A DNA stretch of 64,000 bases from Breviolum minutum Mf 1.05b.01 (GCA_000507305.1 DF239836.1:9375-73374); one strand, 5' to 3'. Shown: positions 53,063 through 62,039, counted from the stretch's first letter. Translations and numbers: made by a program. Notes: generated by a model not told the origin, from the letters alone.

Positions 53063-53394
53063 CATGGCCTTCATGGCTGGAGAATCCACAATTTTGAAGA
53101 TGTAGGAATCCTATCCAGCACCAGGATTTTCCAGCCAGCCATCTCAGTTTTAGGGGAACATTCCAATTTTGACGTTCTTTTTTTTGGCAAATCAACAGCA
53201 CCAGGTGAACTGTTTGAGGGTTCCGCACTGAGAAGTCCGGCTAACCACCGAGGTGTTGTAACCCTAAAACACCCTAAAAATAGTGAACCCAAAATTGCCA
53301 AGCTTAACTGATATAGATCCTTCCATCAATAATCATATTTGTATATAATTTTTGATACAAATTACAATAATTATACAAGGCTACTTAGTGAACA

Positions 53395-53697
53395 AGCCAA
53401 GCTAAGCATAGCTTTTGACCAAAACCCTACCCAGTTGTAAAGGGGGTTCTTATAAGGATCCTTGTGCTTAACCAGGGCATTAATAAGGATCCCTATTATA
53501 GTATAAACTAACATATAATTTCATGATAGTAAACCACGATCCATTCCTTGATGATCAAACATATTATCAGGAATACTACTGTTGGGAAAATTATTATGTT
53601 AGCCATTTATACAAGACTTATAGTAGCCATTATAGGGATCCCTATTGACCAACCAGTATAATGGAATTTCAGCCAAGGGTTTTGTTGCCACTGCTCA
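53395..53697. repeat. TIR element family H, enlarged
   Basis: Inverted ends AGCTTTTGACCAAAACCCTA and AAGGGTTTTGTTGCCACTGC, with an internal AT-rich insertion and two GGATCCCTATT motifs. Confidence 0.6.
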
Positions 53698-53794
53698 GAC
53701 ACTTTTGGGTGAATAACGTTGATGCATCGATGTCTCGCGGCTGCTTTCAGCGTCGATTCAAAAAACTTTCGTAGTTTGCGACTGTCCTCGCGTC
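53698..53794 (-). CDS. candidate exon, minus strand
   Basis: Minus acceptor TTGCAAG|G. Reads REDSRKLRKFFESTLKAAAR then HRCINVIHPKVSEQWQQ, running into the end of family H element 53395-53697, which would hold the donor side. First of a series of minus-strand exons between 53.7 and 56.3 kb. Confidence 0.45.
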
Positions 53795-53879
53795 CTTGCA
53801 ACGAGAATCGATGAATTTCACATTTTAAAAATCTTTAGAATTGTCAAATCATGAAAGGATAACGTTTGAAAATTTATTC

Positions 53880-54030
53880 TTTACTTGGAAACAGCGATTC
53901 CAGATTTTCACAGCTTCGTATTTTTTTTGAAGGATTTGCGAGGATGTTTTCGTGAAATTGTTGATGAGAGATGCGAAATAACTTGGTGCTCTTCCGCATA
54001 GGTGCGCGCCTCCGATGTGAAAGTGGAATG
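53880..54030 (-). CDS. possible exon region, minus strand, frame unresolved
   Basis: All three minus frames stay open across most of this stretch (readings include SEARTYAEEHQVISHLSSTI and LINNFTKTSSQILQKKYEAV). It sits between two minus exon candidates and is bounded on the right by family H element 54038-54323. Probably coding, but I cannot choose a frame. Confidence 0.3.
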
Positions 54031-54037
54031 GCGAGAA

Positions 54038-54322
54038 TTGAGCAATGAAAAAAACTTTCGTTGTTTACTTGGATGTCCATGGAAGTTAGTAACTAGTTAG
54101 TAAGTTGGTTTATAGCCTACTTATATAGGGGTTATAACCTACTTATATAGGGGTTATAACCCAGTTACTAAGTACCATGGACATCCGAGTAGGGTATATA
54201 GGGGATGAACAACTACCCGATTATGTGGGGATTACAAAGCCGCCATTATAAGGATTCCTATTCAACAACCAGTATTTCATATGGAAAGTAAGAGTATGAG
54301 GTGTTTTTTTTTCGTGGCTCAT
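54038..54322. repeat. TIR element family H carrying nested family B
   Basis: TTGAGCAATGAAAAAAACTT ... TTTTTTCGTGGCTCATA. B5 (54068-54189) sits inside; without it this is an ordinary 160 bp family H copy. Confidence 0.85.
54068..54189. repeat. hairpin family B, copy B5, nested in family H
   Basis: CTTGGATGTCCATGGAAGTT ... CCATGGACATCCGAG with TA on both flanks, inserted in the GTTGTTTAGGGTAT motif of family H. Confidence 0.9.
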
Positions 54323-54324
54323 AT

Positions 54325-54429
54325 ATGGGTGTTTCCTTAAATGATGGTACCCCCAAAACACCCCAAAATGATCATTTCTAGTAGGAAAACCCATGCTTGT
54401 TGGGTACCACCATTTTGGGAAACCCCCAC
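54325..54429. repeat. hairpin family A variant, copy A8
   Basis: Inverted ends GGGTGTTTCC and GGAAACCCCC. It follows the GTGGCTCATAT end of a family H element. A half copy of the same variant lies at 51054-51118. Confidence 0.75.
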
Positions 54430-54444
54430 ATCATACCCTTTCTC

Positions 54445-54610
54445 CCATAAATGTATGGTTCAGTGGTTCCAAAACTCGCCCAAAATGAAAGCATCATCCT
54501 ATTGAATGAATACCCCCATTGTTTCACCGGAACCATGGAGCTATGGGAGGCTTCGGGTGTGGTTCCGTTTACCCATGTTGCCGAGTCGTCGAAAATGAAA
54601 TCATGAGAAC
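54445..54610 (-). CDS. candidate exon, minus strand
   Basis: Minus acceptor TCACCTTAG|G is supplied by the end of family N element 54601-54764. Reads SHDFIFDDSATWVNGTTPEA then SHSSMVPVKQWGYSFNRMML and SFWASFGTTEPYI. Aromatic-rich and protein-like; unassigned. Runs toward family A element 54325-54429 on its 3' side. Confidence 0.45.
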
Positions 54611-54764
54611 CTAAGGTGACACCCCCCAATGCCACGTTTACCCCCCAAGAAATAAGGTCTTTTTTTAAGGGCTTATTTACCATTGGTTTCCCTTAATAAG
54701 GCCTTATTAAGGGCTTATTTCTTGGGGGGTATGGCATTGGGGGGGTCCCCTTAGATTCCCATGA
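54601..54764. repeat. hairpin family N with splice-like ends
   Basis: TCATGAGAACCTAAGGTGAC ... GTCCCCTTAGATTCCCATGA. Both ends carry CCTTAG on the outgoing strand, so either orientation offers an acceptor. Relatives at 63577-63683 and 18110-18196; related ends at about 1640-1690 and 36120-36205. Confidence 0.85.
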
Positions 54765-54844
54765 TTAAAAAGAACGGGTGTGCTTCAAAAGGACGGGAAC
54801 CTCCGAATGACTGCCAAATGCTTTTTACTAAAGAAAGGATGATT

Positions 54845-55041
54845 TACCTTAAGGTCAAAACAGATGGCTTGCCGATACCAAAAGGTAGGTTAGTAAAGGG
54901 TCCTTATAAACCAATACGTAGGGACTGTGCCAGCTACTTTTCAATTGCTGTAGGGAGTCTGTTAAAAGCAATACCTGAGGAGCTCTCACAAATCCATGGA
55001 AGTGGGAAACCGTGTTTTTTTGAATGGGTTTTGGGTCATTC
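54845..55041 (+). mobile_element. family Q element, copy Q1 (retroposon-like)
   Basis: About 200 bp without terminal hairpin, starting CCTTAAGGTCAAAACAGATG and ending GGGTTTTGGGTCATTC. More than 90 percent similar by eye to Q2. Confidence 0.75.
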
Positions 55042-55055
55042 ACATGTTTTACAAG

Positions 55056-55145
55056 GACGCAATCTTGGGTCGCTATTTTCGGCAGGTGCTGTTTTCGCTG
55101 TTTTTGACGGCCAAGCTCCATGAGAGAAGGTGACGTTGGGAAACG
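55056..55145 (-). CDS. possible exon, minus strand
   Basis: GC-rich patch between element Q1 and a TA repeat. Minus readings are NVTFSHGAWPSKTAKTAPAE or LMELGRQKQRKQHLPKIATQ. Position within the minus-strand series supports coding; frame undecided. Confidence 0.3.
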
Positions 55146-55299
55146 GCGTGGTTGGTTGGGTGGGTGGGTGTACGATGAAAGAATAAGAAAAATACCCCGG
55201 CACAGCTCTACTATTAAACAACTTTCCGAAAACTGAAGTGATATGTCTATATATATATATATATGTAATATACTATTTTTTTTCTTGTTGGGAAGCTTC

Positions 55300-55454
55300 C
55301 AACAAAAAGATGGGTTCCTGGAAAAACAGCCGTTGCTATTTAACCATTTTTCTATCAACTGTGCCATTTTTTTTCCGCTATCCTCAGTCAGGGTCCTGAA
55401 CCTATGCGACATTTTATCTTGGATTTGTTTTTCATGGGGATTTGTTACCGGATC
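55300..55454 (-). CDS. candidate exon, minus strand
   Basis: Minus acceptor TTTCATCCCACAG|G. Reads DPVTNPHEKQIQDKMSHRFR then TLTEDSGKKMAQLIEKWLNS in phase 0, matching the phase-0 end of the exon at 55734-55839. The intron between them carries the retroposon-like element Q2. Amphipathic helices; no family recognised. Confidence 0.45.
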
Positions 55455-55493
55455 CTGTGGGATGAAACTCACCATCCAAAACCACCATTTGGG

Positions 55494-55704
55494 ATACCTT
55501 AAGGTCAAAATAGATGGCTTGCCGATACCAAAAGGTAGGTGAGCAAAGGGTCCTTATGATAAACCAATACGTAGGGACGGTTAGCCATGTACTTCTCAAC
55601 TACTGTAGGGAGTTTATTGTTATGTTAAAAGCAATACCTGAGGAGCTCTCACAAATCCATGGAAGTGGAAAACCGTGTTTTTTTGAATGGGTTTTGGGTC
55701 ATTC
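55494..55704 (+). mobile_element. family Q element, copy Q2, with 16 bp target duplication
   Basis: 211 bp flanked by AAACCACCATTTGGGA at 55478-55493 and 55705-55720. Lies within the intron between the minus exons 55734-55839 and 55300-55454. Confidence 0.85.
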
Positions 55705-55733
55705 AAACCACCATTTGGGAGAAATTGTTTTAC

Positions 55734-55839
55734 CTTTTCCAGGCATCGAACAAGCAAATCCAAGTCTAAATCTGGATATATTTTTATGTTTTGGCCCAAG
55801 GATTCCCAACAATTTCGTGAGGTTTGCCTCTGCCATGCC
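55734..55839 (-). CDS. candidate exon, minus strand
   Basis: Minus acceptor CATGTTTAG|G and donor GAAAAG|GTAAAA. In the frame that joins the next exon it reads NIKIYPDLDLDLLVRCLEK, giving RCLEKDPVTNP across the junction. A second frame (GMAEANLTKLLGILGPKHKN) is also open and attractive but would break the downstream frame. Confidence 0.45.
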
Positions 55840-55854
55840 CTAAACATGTCATGA

Positions 55855-56118
55855 TCATTCTAATTTTATATATAACGACCTCAAGGTCACCAAAAATAGG
55901 TAGTGAAAAAGGTGAAGGGAAATCCGTACCCAAAATGGCCTATAAATCATTCAGGTTACGAACTCCCTGAAAAACACTAGCATGACAGACATGACATTGG
56001 AAAATCACCATTTTTCAATAGGAAATACATCGACTGATTCATTTTGTGGATTTTCCAGCAATCGTCATTCGTTAGTTTTCAGGGAGGGTAAGGATAAAAT
56101 TTATGAAATTGCCCCAGA
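55855..56118. repeat. hairpin family K split by family F
   Basis: Left ATAACGACCTCAAGGTCACC, right AAATTTATGAAATTGCCCCA, with F2 in between. Confidence 0.75.
55957..56090. repeat. hairpin family F, copy F2, nested in family K
   Basis: TACGAACTCCCTGAAAAACA ... CGTTAGTTTTCAGGGAGGGT then A. It interrupts a family K element at a TA. Confidence 0.85.
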
Positions 56119-56261
56119 TCATTGGATGTTTGCAAGTCGTCCCAGGTGATAGTGAGTCATGACATCGTGAGTCTTTGGTGGTGAACCCTTCCAAGCATTC
56201 CGAATGAAGTCGTCGTTGAAAGGTGCACCACAATAGGCATCCCCAAAATAATCCGCAAAAG
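56118..56261 (-). CDS. candidate exon, minus strand
   Basis: Minus acceptor GGCAAACAG|C. Reads FADYFGDAYCGAPFNDDFIR then NAWKGSPPKTHDVMTHYHLG and RLANIQ: 47 codons of very natural composition. Further minus coding-like DNA lies upstream (about 56275-56400, KQRTIKGESFSNLPRHLHCL; and about 56530-56650 after CTCCCAG|T). Start of the minus-strand gene is not seen. Unassigned. Confidence 0.5.
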
Positions 56262-56433
56262 CTGTTTGCCACAAAAGGCATCATGGATGATTTCGACCTT
56301 TGTTTGAACAGGGATCATAAAATTACCCGGTTTTTTTGGGGGAATCAAGCAATGTAAATGTCTTGGCAGATTTGAAAACGATTCTCCCTTAATAGTGCGT
56401 TGTTTGGGTTGCTGATACAATGACCCCTGTTAC

Positions 56434-56524
56434 CCATAGGATCCATGTATGGTATATTAACCTACATTTACCATAAAAATCAACCAAATGTAGGTAAATA
56501 TACCAGTCCCATGGATCCTATGGG
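56434..56524. repeat. hairpin family M
   Basis: CCATAGGATCCATGTATGGT ... CCAGTCCCATGGATCCTATG; the palindrome extends to TTACCC/GGGTAA. Confidence 0.9.
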
Positions 56525-56836
56525 TAAAGGAAAAGTTGAAATCCACTTTGCCACTTGGCCAAATGGGGCCAAACTCGACAGGTTTCATCGTGATTCTCCT
56601 TGCGTGGTGGGGACCCTTCTCTTCGTTTGGTTGGTGTGTTGACTGGGAGATTGCATTTCCAAACATCCCAAGAACAAAAAAAATCACAAAACTGAACAAA
56701 AAGACTGAAATACGTAGACATATTTCATAAACTGTGCGTGTGAGACATGTGTGTTATGGCAGAAAAGGATGGGTTTCTTTGCCGTTCTGTCTATTCAAGC
56801 TATATATCTAACGTATACATGGTAATCCAGGATGCT

Positions 56837-56934
56837 TACTGTCCCTAAAACTAACGTAGCCCCTGAAAATAGGCCCTCTCAAAAGGAAAGTAGTCATTGA
56901 TTTTCAAGGGCTATGTTAGTCTCAGGGAGGGGTA
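56837..56934. repeat. hairpin family D
   Basis: TACTGTCCCTAAAACTAACG ... TATGTTAGTCTCAGGGAGGG. Confidence 0.8.
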
Positions 56935-57271
56935 TACTTTTTTTGCAATCAGATACCCTTCTTCCCACTAAGCATGCTTCAGTTGATGGCGTTGAAATTC
57001 CGGCGATCAGTATTCAGTTTGTGCGTTTTTTCAATCCGTCGTAAATCGTATTTTTGAAGCATCAAGGATTCGATTTGCTCTGAGGATGTTTGGATCTTTT
57101 TTAAAAAAGAACTCCCCAAAGGGTGAAAATCATCCGCATCATCGAAGCACTTCCAATGGACCATCAATTGTAATTATCTGAGATTGTTTTTTTCGTCACA
57201 TTTATCACCCGCATTTTTTTGCGGGAAAATTCATTCTGACAAATCTGATGTCCTCCAATCAACAGTCTGAT

Positions 57272-57395
57272 TCTGGTCAAATTTCATCGCGACCTCACAG
57301 GACCTGGGCACCCAAAATGGTGGTTTTTAGTAAGGGAAATCCCCGAATATTTCAGGGAAATCTAGGTGGGTGAAATATTATTCCATTTGGCCAGA
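57272..57395. repeat. element family S supplying an acceptor
   Basis: TCTGGTCAAATTTCATCGCG ... ATTCCATTTGGCCAGA. A partial copy is at 30745-30835. Confidence 0.8.
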
Positions 57396-57490
57396 TTCCA
57401 CCACTGCTTCGCTGCCAAAGAAACGTGCAAGTTTTAGTCTTGAATTTTTGACCAAGGAAATTGAAGATGACAACATCGGACGGACAATTA
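57395..57490 (+). CDS. candidate exon after a family S element
   Basis: The family S element (57272-57395) ends TTTGGCCAG, which serves as acceptor. Reads STTASLPKKRASFSLEFLTK then EIEDDNIGRTITP before a degenerate family D hairpin. + strand, unassigned. Confidence 0.4.
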
Positions 57491-58015
57491 CCCCCTCCCT
57501 AAAAAAAGCGAACAGCAAGCAAAGCCCCTTAACACACTTCCAATGGTTGAAGTTGATGATTTTTCCTTTTGGAGCAATTTTGGGCTATTTTCCAGTGGCA
57601 AACTGGCTGGTAGTTTCCTTGAATTTGTTTGTTTGGTGATTTGTTTTACGGAGGTGTATTATGGTAATGACCATCAAAACAGCATTTGGGATAATAGGAA
57701 CATCATTGCAAATCCAAGTTTCAATAAAGGTAACTTTTAAAAACCTTCTCAATTTTGGATTTTGTCTCTCTTGATTAGTTGCTTTTGCACAAGAGAACGA
57801 GATGACAAAAACTTGGAAAAGCAATCCTTCTTTAGTTTTTTGTTCAATTTTGTTGACTCATTTTGCACCTCCGAAAAGAACATGTGTTTTTTAATCCCTA
57901 GTTGCTCAAAAGGTCTATGACACTATGAATTATGAATCGATGGAAACCCTGATTTGCAAAAAAAAGCAGCGAAAGTTTCCACCGTTCTGGCCACCCCGGC
58001 CTTTGCTTTTTGCAG

Positions 58016-58115
58016 GTACCTCAAAGGTGTTTCAACTGTACGGGAGCACCCGGGAAAAAGTGGGGGTTGAGACGTGAATTCGGCCGTGACTCTCAAGAGT
58101 GGAAGTTTCTTGAGT
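58016..58115 (+). CDS. candidate exon with CxxC
   Basis: Excellent acceptor TTTGCTTTTTGCAG|G. Reads VPQRCFNCTGAPGKKWGLRR then EFGRDSQEWKFLEC, with a C-x-x-C pair and a further Cys at the end that could bind zinc. High GC3. An upstream reading in another frame (KAAKVSTVLATPAFAF) may be the preceding exon; the minus strand is open too. Confidence 0.4.
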
Positions 58116-58362
58116 GTTGTTTTTGGTTTGACAACACAATTTGAAGATTTGCGAAACAAATTTTGATTAAAAAATGATTGGAAGATTGTAAGATTTGGGT
58201 GATGATGATCTGTGGCAGTGACATCTTGGAGGGAAAAATGAAACACCTCAGGTTGCTATCTTCTAGCAGAGTATAGTGCATCAATCCCAAAAAAGGCCTT
58301 TCAGAAAGCCAGGAAGATATGAGGGAGGGAGCTCACGAAGGGAAGCTGGCGATGTACGTAGA

Positions 58363-58523
58363 TGAGGAATGAAAACAACCCAGGTTGTTTAGGGTATTTT
58401 TCGGGGATGAAACACTACCCAGTTATGTGGGGATTATTTCAGAAACCATGACATAAGGATCCTGTCATTAAACAACCTGGATTCAATGGAAAGTATCCGG
58501 CCGTTTTTTTTTTCGTGGCTCAA
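58363..58523. repeat. TIR element family H
   Basis: TGAGGAATGAAAACAACCCA ... TTTTTTTTTCGTGGCTCAAC; shows the empty GTTGTTTAGGGTAT site. Confidence 0.85.
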
Positions 58524-58901
58524 CTGTTTTTTATTTTCACTCCTACCTGAGGACATGATCCAACTTGACGAATATGTCTTCAAATGGGTTGGTGAAAAAC
58601 CACCACTTAGCTTTGATAAAGTTTGGAGCTATTTGATTGAACCTCCAAAAGTCACACATCAAAAATTCAGACCCAAATACCTTTGGACCCTAAGCGCCCT
58701 TCCAAAAAAATGAAGTGTTTTGGAGTAAAGGCCTACTAGAAATTTATGCCTTGTAAGTCCCGACAAAAACATGAAGGTTGTGGGTTTGTACCAGCAGATT
58801 CAAAAAACATCCAAGGAGGCCCATTGGATTCCAGGGATTCTTTTGAAAATCCATCTATTTTTTTGTCGGCAAAGATGCCACCTTGCCACTTGTTAATCAA
58901 T

Positions 58902-59008
58902 CTAGGTGGTGGTTTCAAGTTTCAACTATTTTTTATTTTGGGGAAGATGGATCCAATTTGACGAGCATATTTTTTTTCAGATGGGTTGGTGAAAAACCAC
59001 CACCTAGA
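58902..59008. repeat. hairpin family I
   Basis: TAGGTGGTGGTTTCAAGTTT ... GGTGAAAAACCACCACCTA; followed directly by family A copy A9. A left-truncated copy is at 58524-58610. Confidence 0.85.
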
Positions 59009-59009
59009 A

Positions 59010-59118
59010 ATGGGTGTTTCCAAAAATAGGTTTTTTTTCCCCCAAATCATCCATGTTAATAAGGTTTTCCATTATAAACCATCCATTTTGGAGTACCACC
59101 ATTTTAGGAAACATCCAA
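59010..59118. repeat. hairpin family A, copy A9
   Basis: ATGGGTGTTTCCAAAAATAG ... TTTAGGAAACATCCAAA. It directly abuts a family I element (58902-59008). Confidence 0.8.
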
Positions 59119-59121
59119 ATG

Positions 59122-59235
59122 TATGGATGCCTGGGACGGGGACCTGTCAATGTCTCTGGGAGGACTACAGCGTGGATCGGCTGTCGTTAGAGGGACCCGG
59201 CGAGGTTTGGAGGGTGGCCAAAGTTTGGTCAACAT
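59122..59235 (+). CDS. candidate exon between two elements
   Basis: Squeezed between family A element 59010-59118 and family F element 59246-59352. Reads GTCQCLWEDYSVDRLSLEGP then GEVWRVAKVWS with almost all codons ending in G/C. The flanking elements would provide both splice regions. Unassigned. Confidence 0.45.
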
Positions 59236-59245
59236 GAGGGGGGCT

Positions 59246-59352
59246 TACCCCCCTGAAAACTAACATGACATTGGAAAATCACCATTTTCAATAGGAAATA
59301 CATCTTCATTCATGGTAGATTTTCCATTGTCATGTTAGTTTTCGGGGATGTA
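59246..59352. repeat. hairpin family F
   Basis: TTACCCCCCTGAAAACTAAC ... CATGTTAGTTTTCGGGGATG. A diverged copy is at about 63400-63500. Confidence 0.85.
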
Positions 59353-59738
59353 ACCGGGTGGTGGTTTTCATTTTTTTTAAATTTTCACCCCAAACCCTGG
59401 GAACCTAGGGCTCAGTAGCTCGAGTAAATGGAGGGAAAGATGGTTGGTGGTTGATGGTTGGTGGTTGGTGGTTGGTGGGTGGCGATTGTTTTTACACATG
59501 TGTTAAGAAAGAACGAACTTCAAAAACACCTGGCTCTGTTCAATGGTCAAATGTTATGACCTCAGTGCCCTCCGAGCTATCTGACACTTTGCTTCATGGG
59601 GCTAGCATGTAGCGTCAAACACTTCGCAGAAAGGGATTGCAAGGGTGTAAGATCGGAAAAAGACTGCTATACACAAGTCAGAGAAGGGATTTCATATAGC
59701 TATTACAGGATGCCTCAATGATTCTTGGGATTACCGGA

Positions 59739-59849
59739 TTACAAAAACTAATAGCTCGTCCCTGAAAATGGATGGTTGGAAGACGATTCTTTCCTTTTGG
59801 GGCACACGGTTTATTTTCAGGGGCGAACATGTTAGTTTTCCGGGAAGAT
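59739..59849. repeat. hairpin family D, diverged
   Basis: ACAAAAACTAATAGCTCGTC ... CATGTTAGTTTTCCGGGA. Confidence 0.65.
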
Positions 59850-59957
59850 GTTGTATGTCGTGGATCTACCGCAGCAATAGTGGAAAATGAAGGTTTACGG
59901 GGATTTGCTATGAAACATGTAATAGTCCTGGTGCTCACTGTTGCTGGGTGGGCGTAG
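59850..59957 (+). CDS. possible exon with hydrophobic end
   Basis: Follows family D element 59739-59849. Reads EDVVCRGSTAAIVENEGLRG then FAMKHVIVLVLTVAGWA, stop at 59955-59957. The end would be a short membrane helix. The minus strand is also open; weak support. Confidence 0.25.
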   Translation, partial: VVCRGSTAAIVENEGLRGFAMKHVIVLVLTVAGWA

Positions 59958-60357
59958 ATCCAATGTATGTCCTTCTTTGAAGACGTATGAAAGCAGTGAT
60001 GAAAGAGCATGATTCCAATTAGAAATGTGCCGTTCCATGGAGAGACATCAACTCATTTTTTTCTGGGCAACGTTTTGAGCGGAAAAAAACAACTTGTTTG
60101 TTCCTTTGGTATGGGAATATAGCTCTGGCCTTTTTTCTTAGCACAACTTGCTAGATGGTGGTTTCTCAAAGAAACATTTTTATCTTCACTCCGAAACTTG
60201 TAAAAAAGATGTTCACCAAATGTGACAACATTAGCATACGTATATATTATTCTTAAAAGTGATTACTAACCTGGTTTTTGAACAAATTTCCATCCCCCCA
60301 AAAAAAAGGTTCGGCTGTTTCACCCGTTGGTTTCCTCACCGTGTCTGTTTTTTCCAG

Positions 60358-60483
60358 GCTCAGCTTGTTGCAAATCCACTTCCTCAAGTCGAAGAAGAAG
60401 CAGAGGCGGGGAATGGAAGCAGCTTAAGGATCGATGGCGACATCCGTGAAGGGCCGGATAACGGCGGCGCGGTTACCAGTTGA
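60358..60483 (+). CDS. C-terminal exon, acidic tail
   Basis: Acceptor TTTTTTCCAG|G. Reads AQLVANPLPQVEEEAEAGNG then SSLRIDGDIREGPDNGGAVTS, stop TGA at 60481-60483. Acidic, disordered end with exon-like composition. The stop lies at the left edge of a degenerate family C element (60472-60574), so the element may have supplied it. Unassigned. Confidence 0.5.
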   Translation, partial: AQLVANPLPQVEEEAEAGNGSSLRIDGDIREGPDNGGAVTS

Positions 60484-60574
60484 GGAACAGGTAGTGAAAA
60501 TCCCATTATTTACGGGGGTTTAGTACCATTCCAAACGGTGGTTGGCCTTGGGATTTCTGAACCATCTTGCCAGT
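60472..60574. repeat. hairpin family C, degenerate
   Basis: Left end poorly preserved; right end GGATTTCTGAACCATCTTGCC. It overlaps the stop of exon 60358-60483. Confidence 0.55.
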
Positions 60575-60659
60575 AGTTAGTAAGTTGGGTGATTTGCACC
60601 CTTTTTGTGAATTTTTTTCAACCAACTTACGGGGTGAATTCATTAGAGTTACTACCTGG

Positions 60660-60985
60660 GCATTGAATTACTATGGCAAATATATAGTCAGCAAACCGCG
60701 AAGTAGTCACCCCACAAGGGTAGTTTTAAGTAAATCTAAATATACACAAAAACTCCTCACTAGGGGACTATTTTTTGATAGGACACTCATGTTATGGTAA
60801 AGTTTTTGAATTTGATCCAAGAAATCTCCAACAGGACCCACTGAACGGACCCCGAAAAAACCTGAGTATCTAATAGCTCAATTGCGACTTACTTAGGGAT
60901 CCGTTGGTAAGATCCCATTCAATTTTTGATTTCCAAAGCCAGGTTTCCACCACATACCAGTTATAAATGGGGCGTTAGCCCCTAG
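60660..60985 (-). repeat. family U element, copy 2, reverse orientation
   Basis: On the minus strand reads GTGGTGGAAACCTGGCTTTG through GTAAGTCGCAATTGAGC and ACACAAAAAC-like parts to GCGGTTTGCTGAC, parallel to copy 1. Confidence 0.8.
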
Positions 60986-62039
60986 AAATGCCGTTATAAA
61001 TGGGTAAGTGGGGCTACAACTGTTATGACCCACTAGAAGTGGAGTTATACCGCTACTTGTAACCGGTATGCCAAAACAGATGGGGTATGGTTCAACATCG
61101 GAAACTGAACATGATACCAACAGGGATTCTTTTGATTGTGGGATGTTTTGGGTGGTCCATTGTCGAGATGTTAAGGTTCGCAAGTTCGGGTCATAGGGTG
61201 CGCGAGACTGGAAGGGCCTCCCAAAATCATTACCCCCTCGAACATTAACATGTCACTGCACCTAAAAACGGACAATTTCAAAGCGAAATAGTCTTCCCAA
61301 CCAGCATTTTTCAGGGGATATCTTAGTTTTCGGGTAAGTACTTCATGATATACATGTGCACCACGAATTTGCATCCATTCACAAAAATCAGGCTTTTGGC
61401 AACCTTGCAAGAGGGATGGTCATCTTACCCCAAACTATCTGGTACAGTTGCAGTTGATATTTTTTGCATCACATTATATATATGATTAGGGTATCAGCAT
61501 CCCCATAGGCCAATGGGGCCTGTCTCAAAAACAATGAGGGCATATGGCCTCCTGGGAAGTGGTTATTTTTCGTAACTTTTCCCGGATGGAATACCTGGAT
61601 CTTTTGGTTGAGATGTGGAAGATTTTTCCATCATACCTGGAAGGTTTGATTTCTCCATTTTTTTCTCCAAAAAAACTTGTGGCAGGTTAGGGTCTACTAT
61701 ATGCACCTTTTTCACCTGTAGGGGCTTGAATTCAGACGGCGTGCTTCACAGATCAAAAGAAAAGATCCTACACTACACCATTAGAAAAAGCTTCCTACGA
61801 TAAGACATGGTACTACTCCCGTCATGTCTACTAGTATGAATGTATATATGAATGTACTAGTACTACTGCCTCGACTACAAATACCCATTCACTTTTGTAG
61901 TGCCAATTCCAGCTCCTTACAAATCATCTTTACATTTCCGATACGTATATGGGTCATTTCAAGTAGCAAAAAAACCTATTTTTTTTCGGTTGTGATGTGG
62001 TTTCCCCCACAGTTCCCAACTGCAGTGGCCCTTCATTAC
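60985..62039. other. no convincing gene
   Basis: Family L fragments next to U copy 2, one D/E hairpin (61231-61340) and AT-rich DNA. Confidence 0.4.
61231..61340. repeat. hairpin family D/E, diverged
   Basis: TACCCCCTCGAACATTAACA ... ATCTTAGTTTTCGGGTAAGTA. Confidence 0.6.

Noticed and set aside
54761..55123. Protein shared between 54.8-55.1 kb and 55.5-55.8 kb on the + strand
   Set aside because: The shared peptide (KAIPEELSQIHGSGKPCFFE) is the translation of the two copies of mobile element Q, not a duplicated gene.
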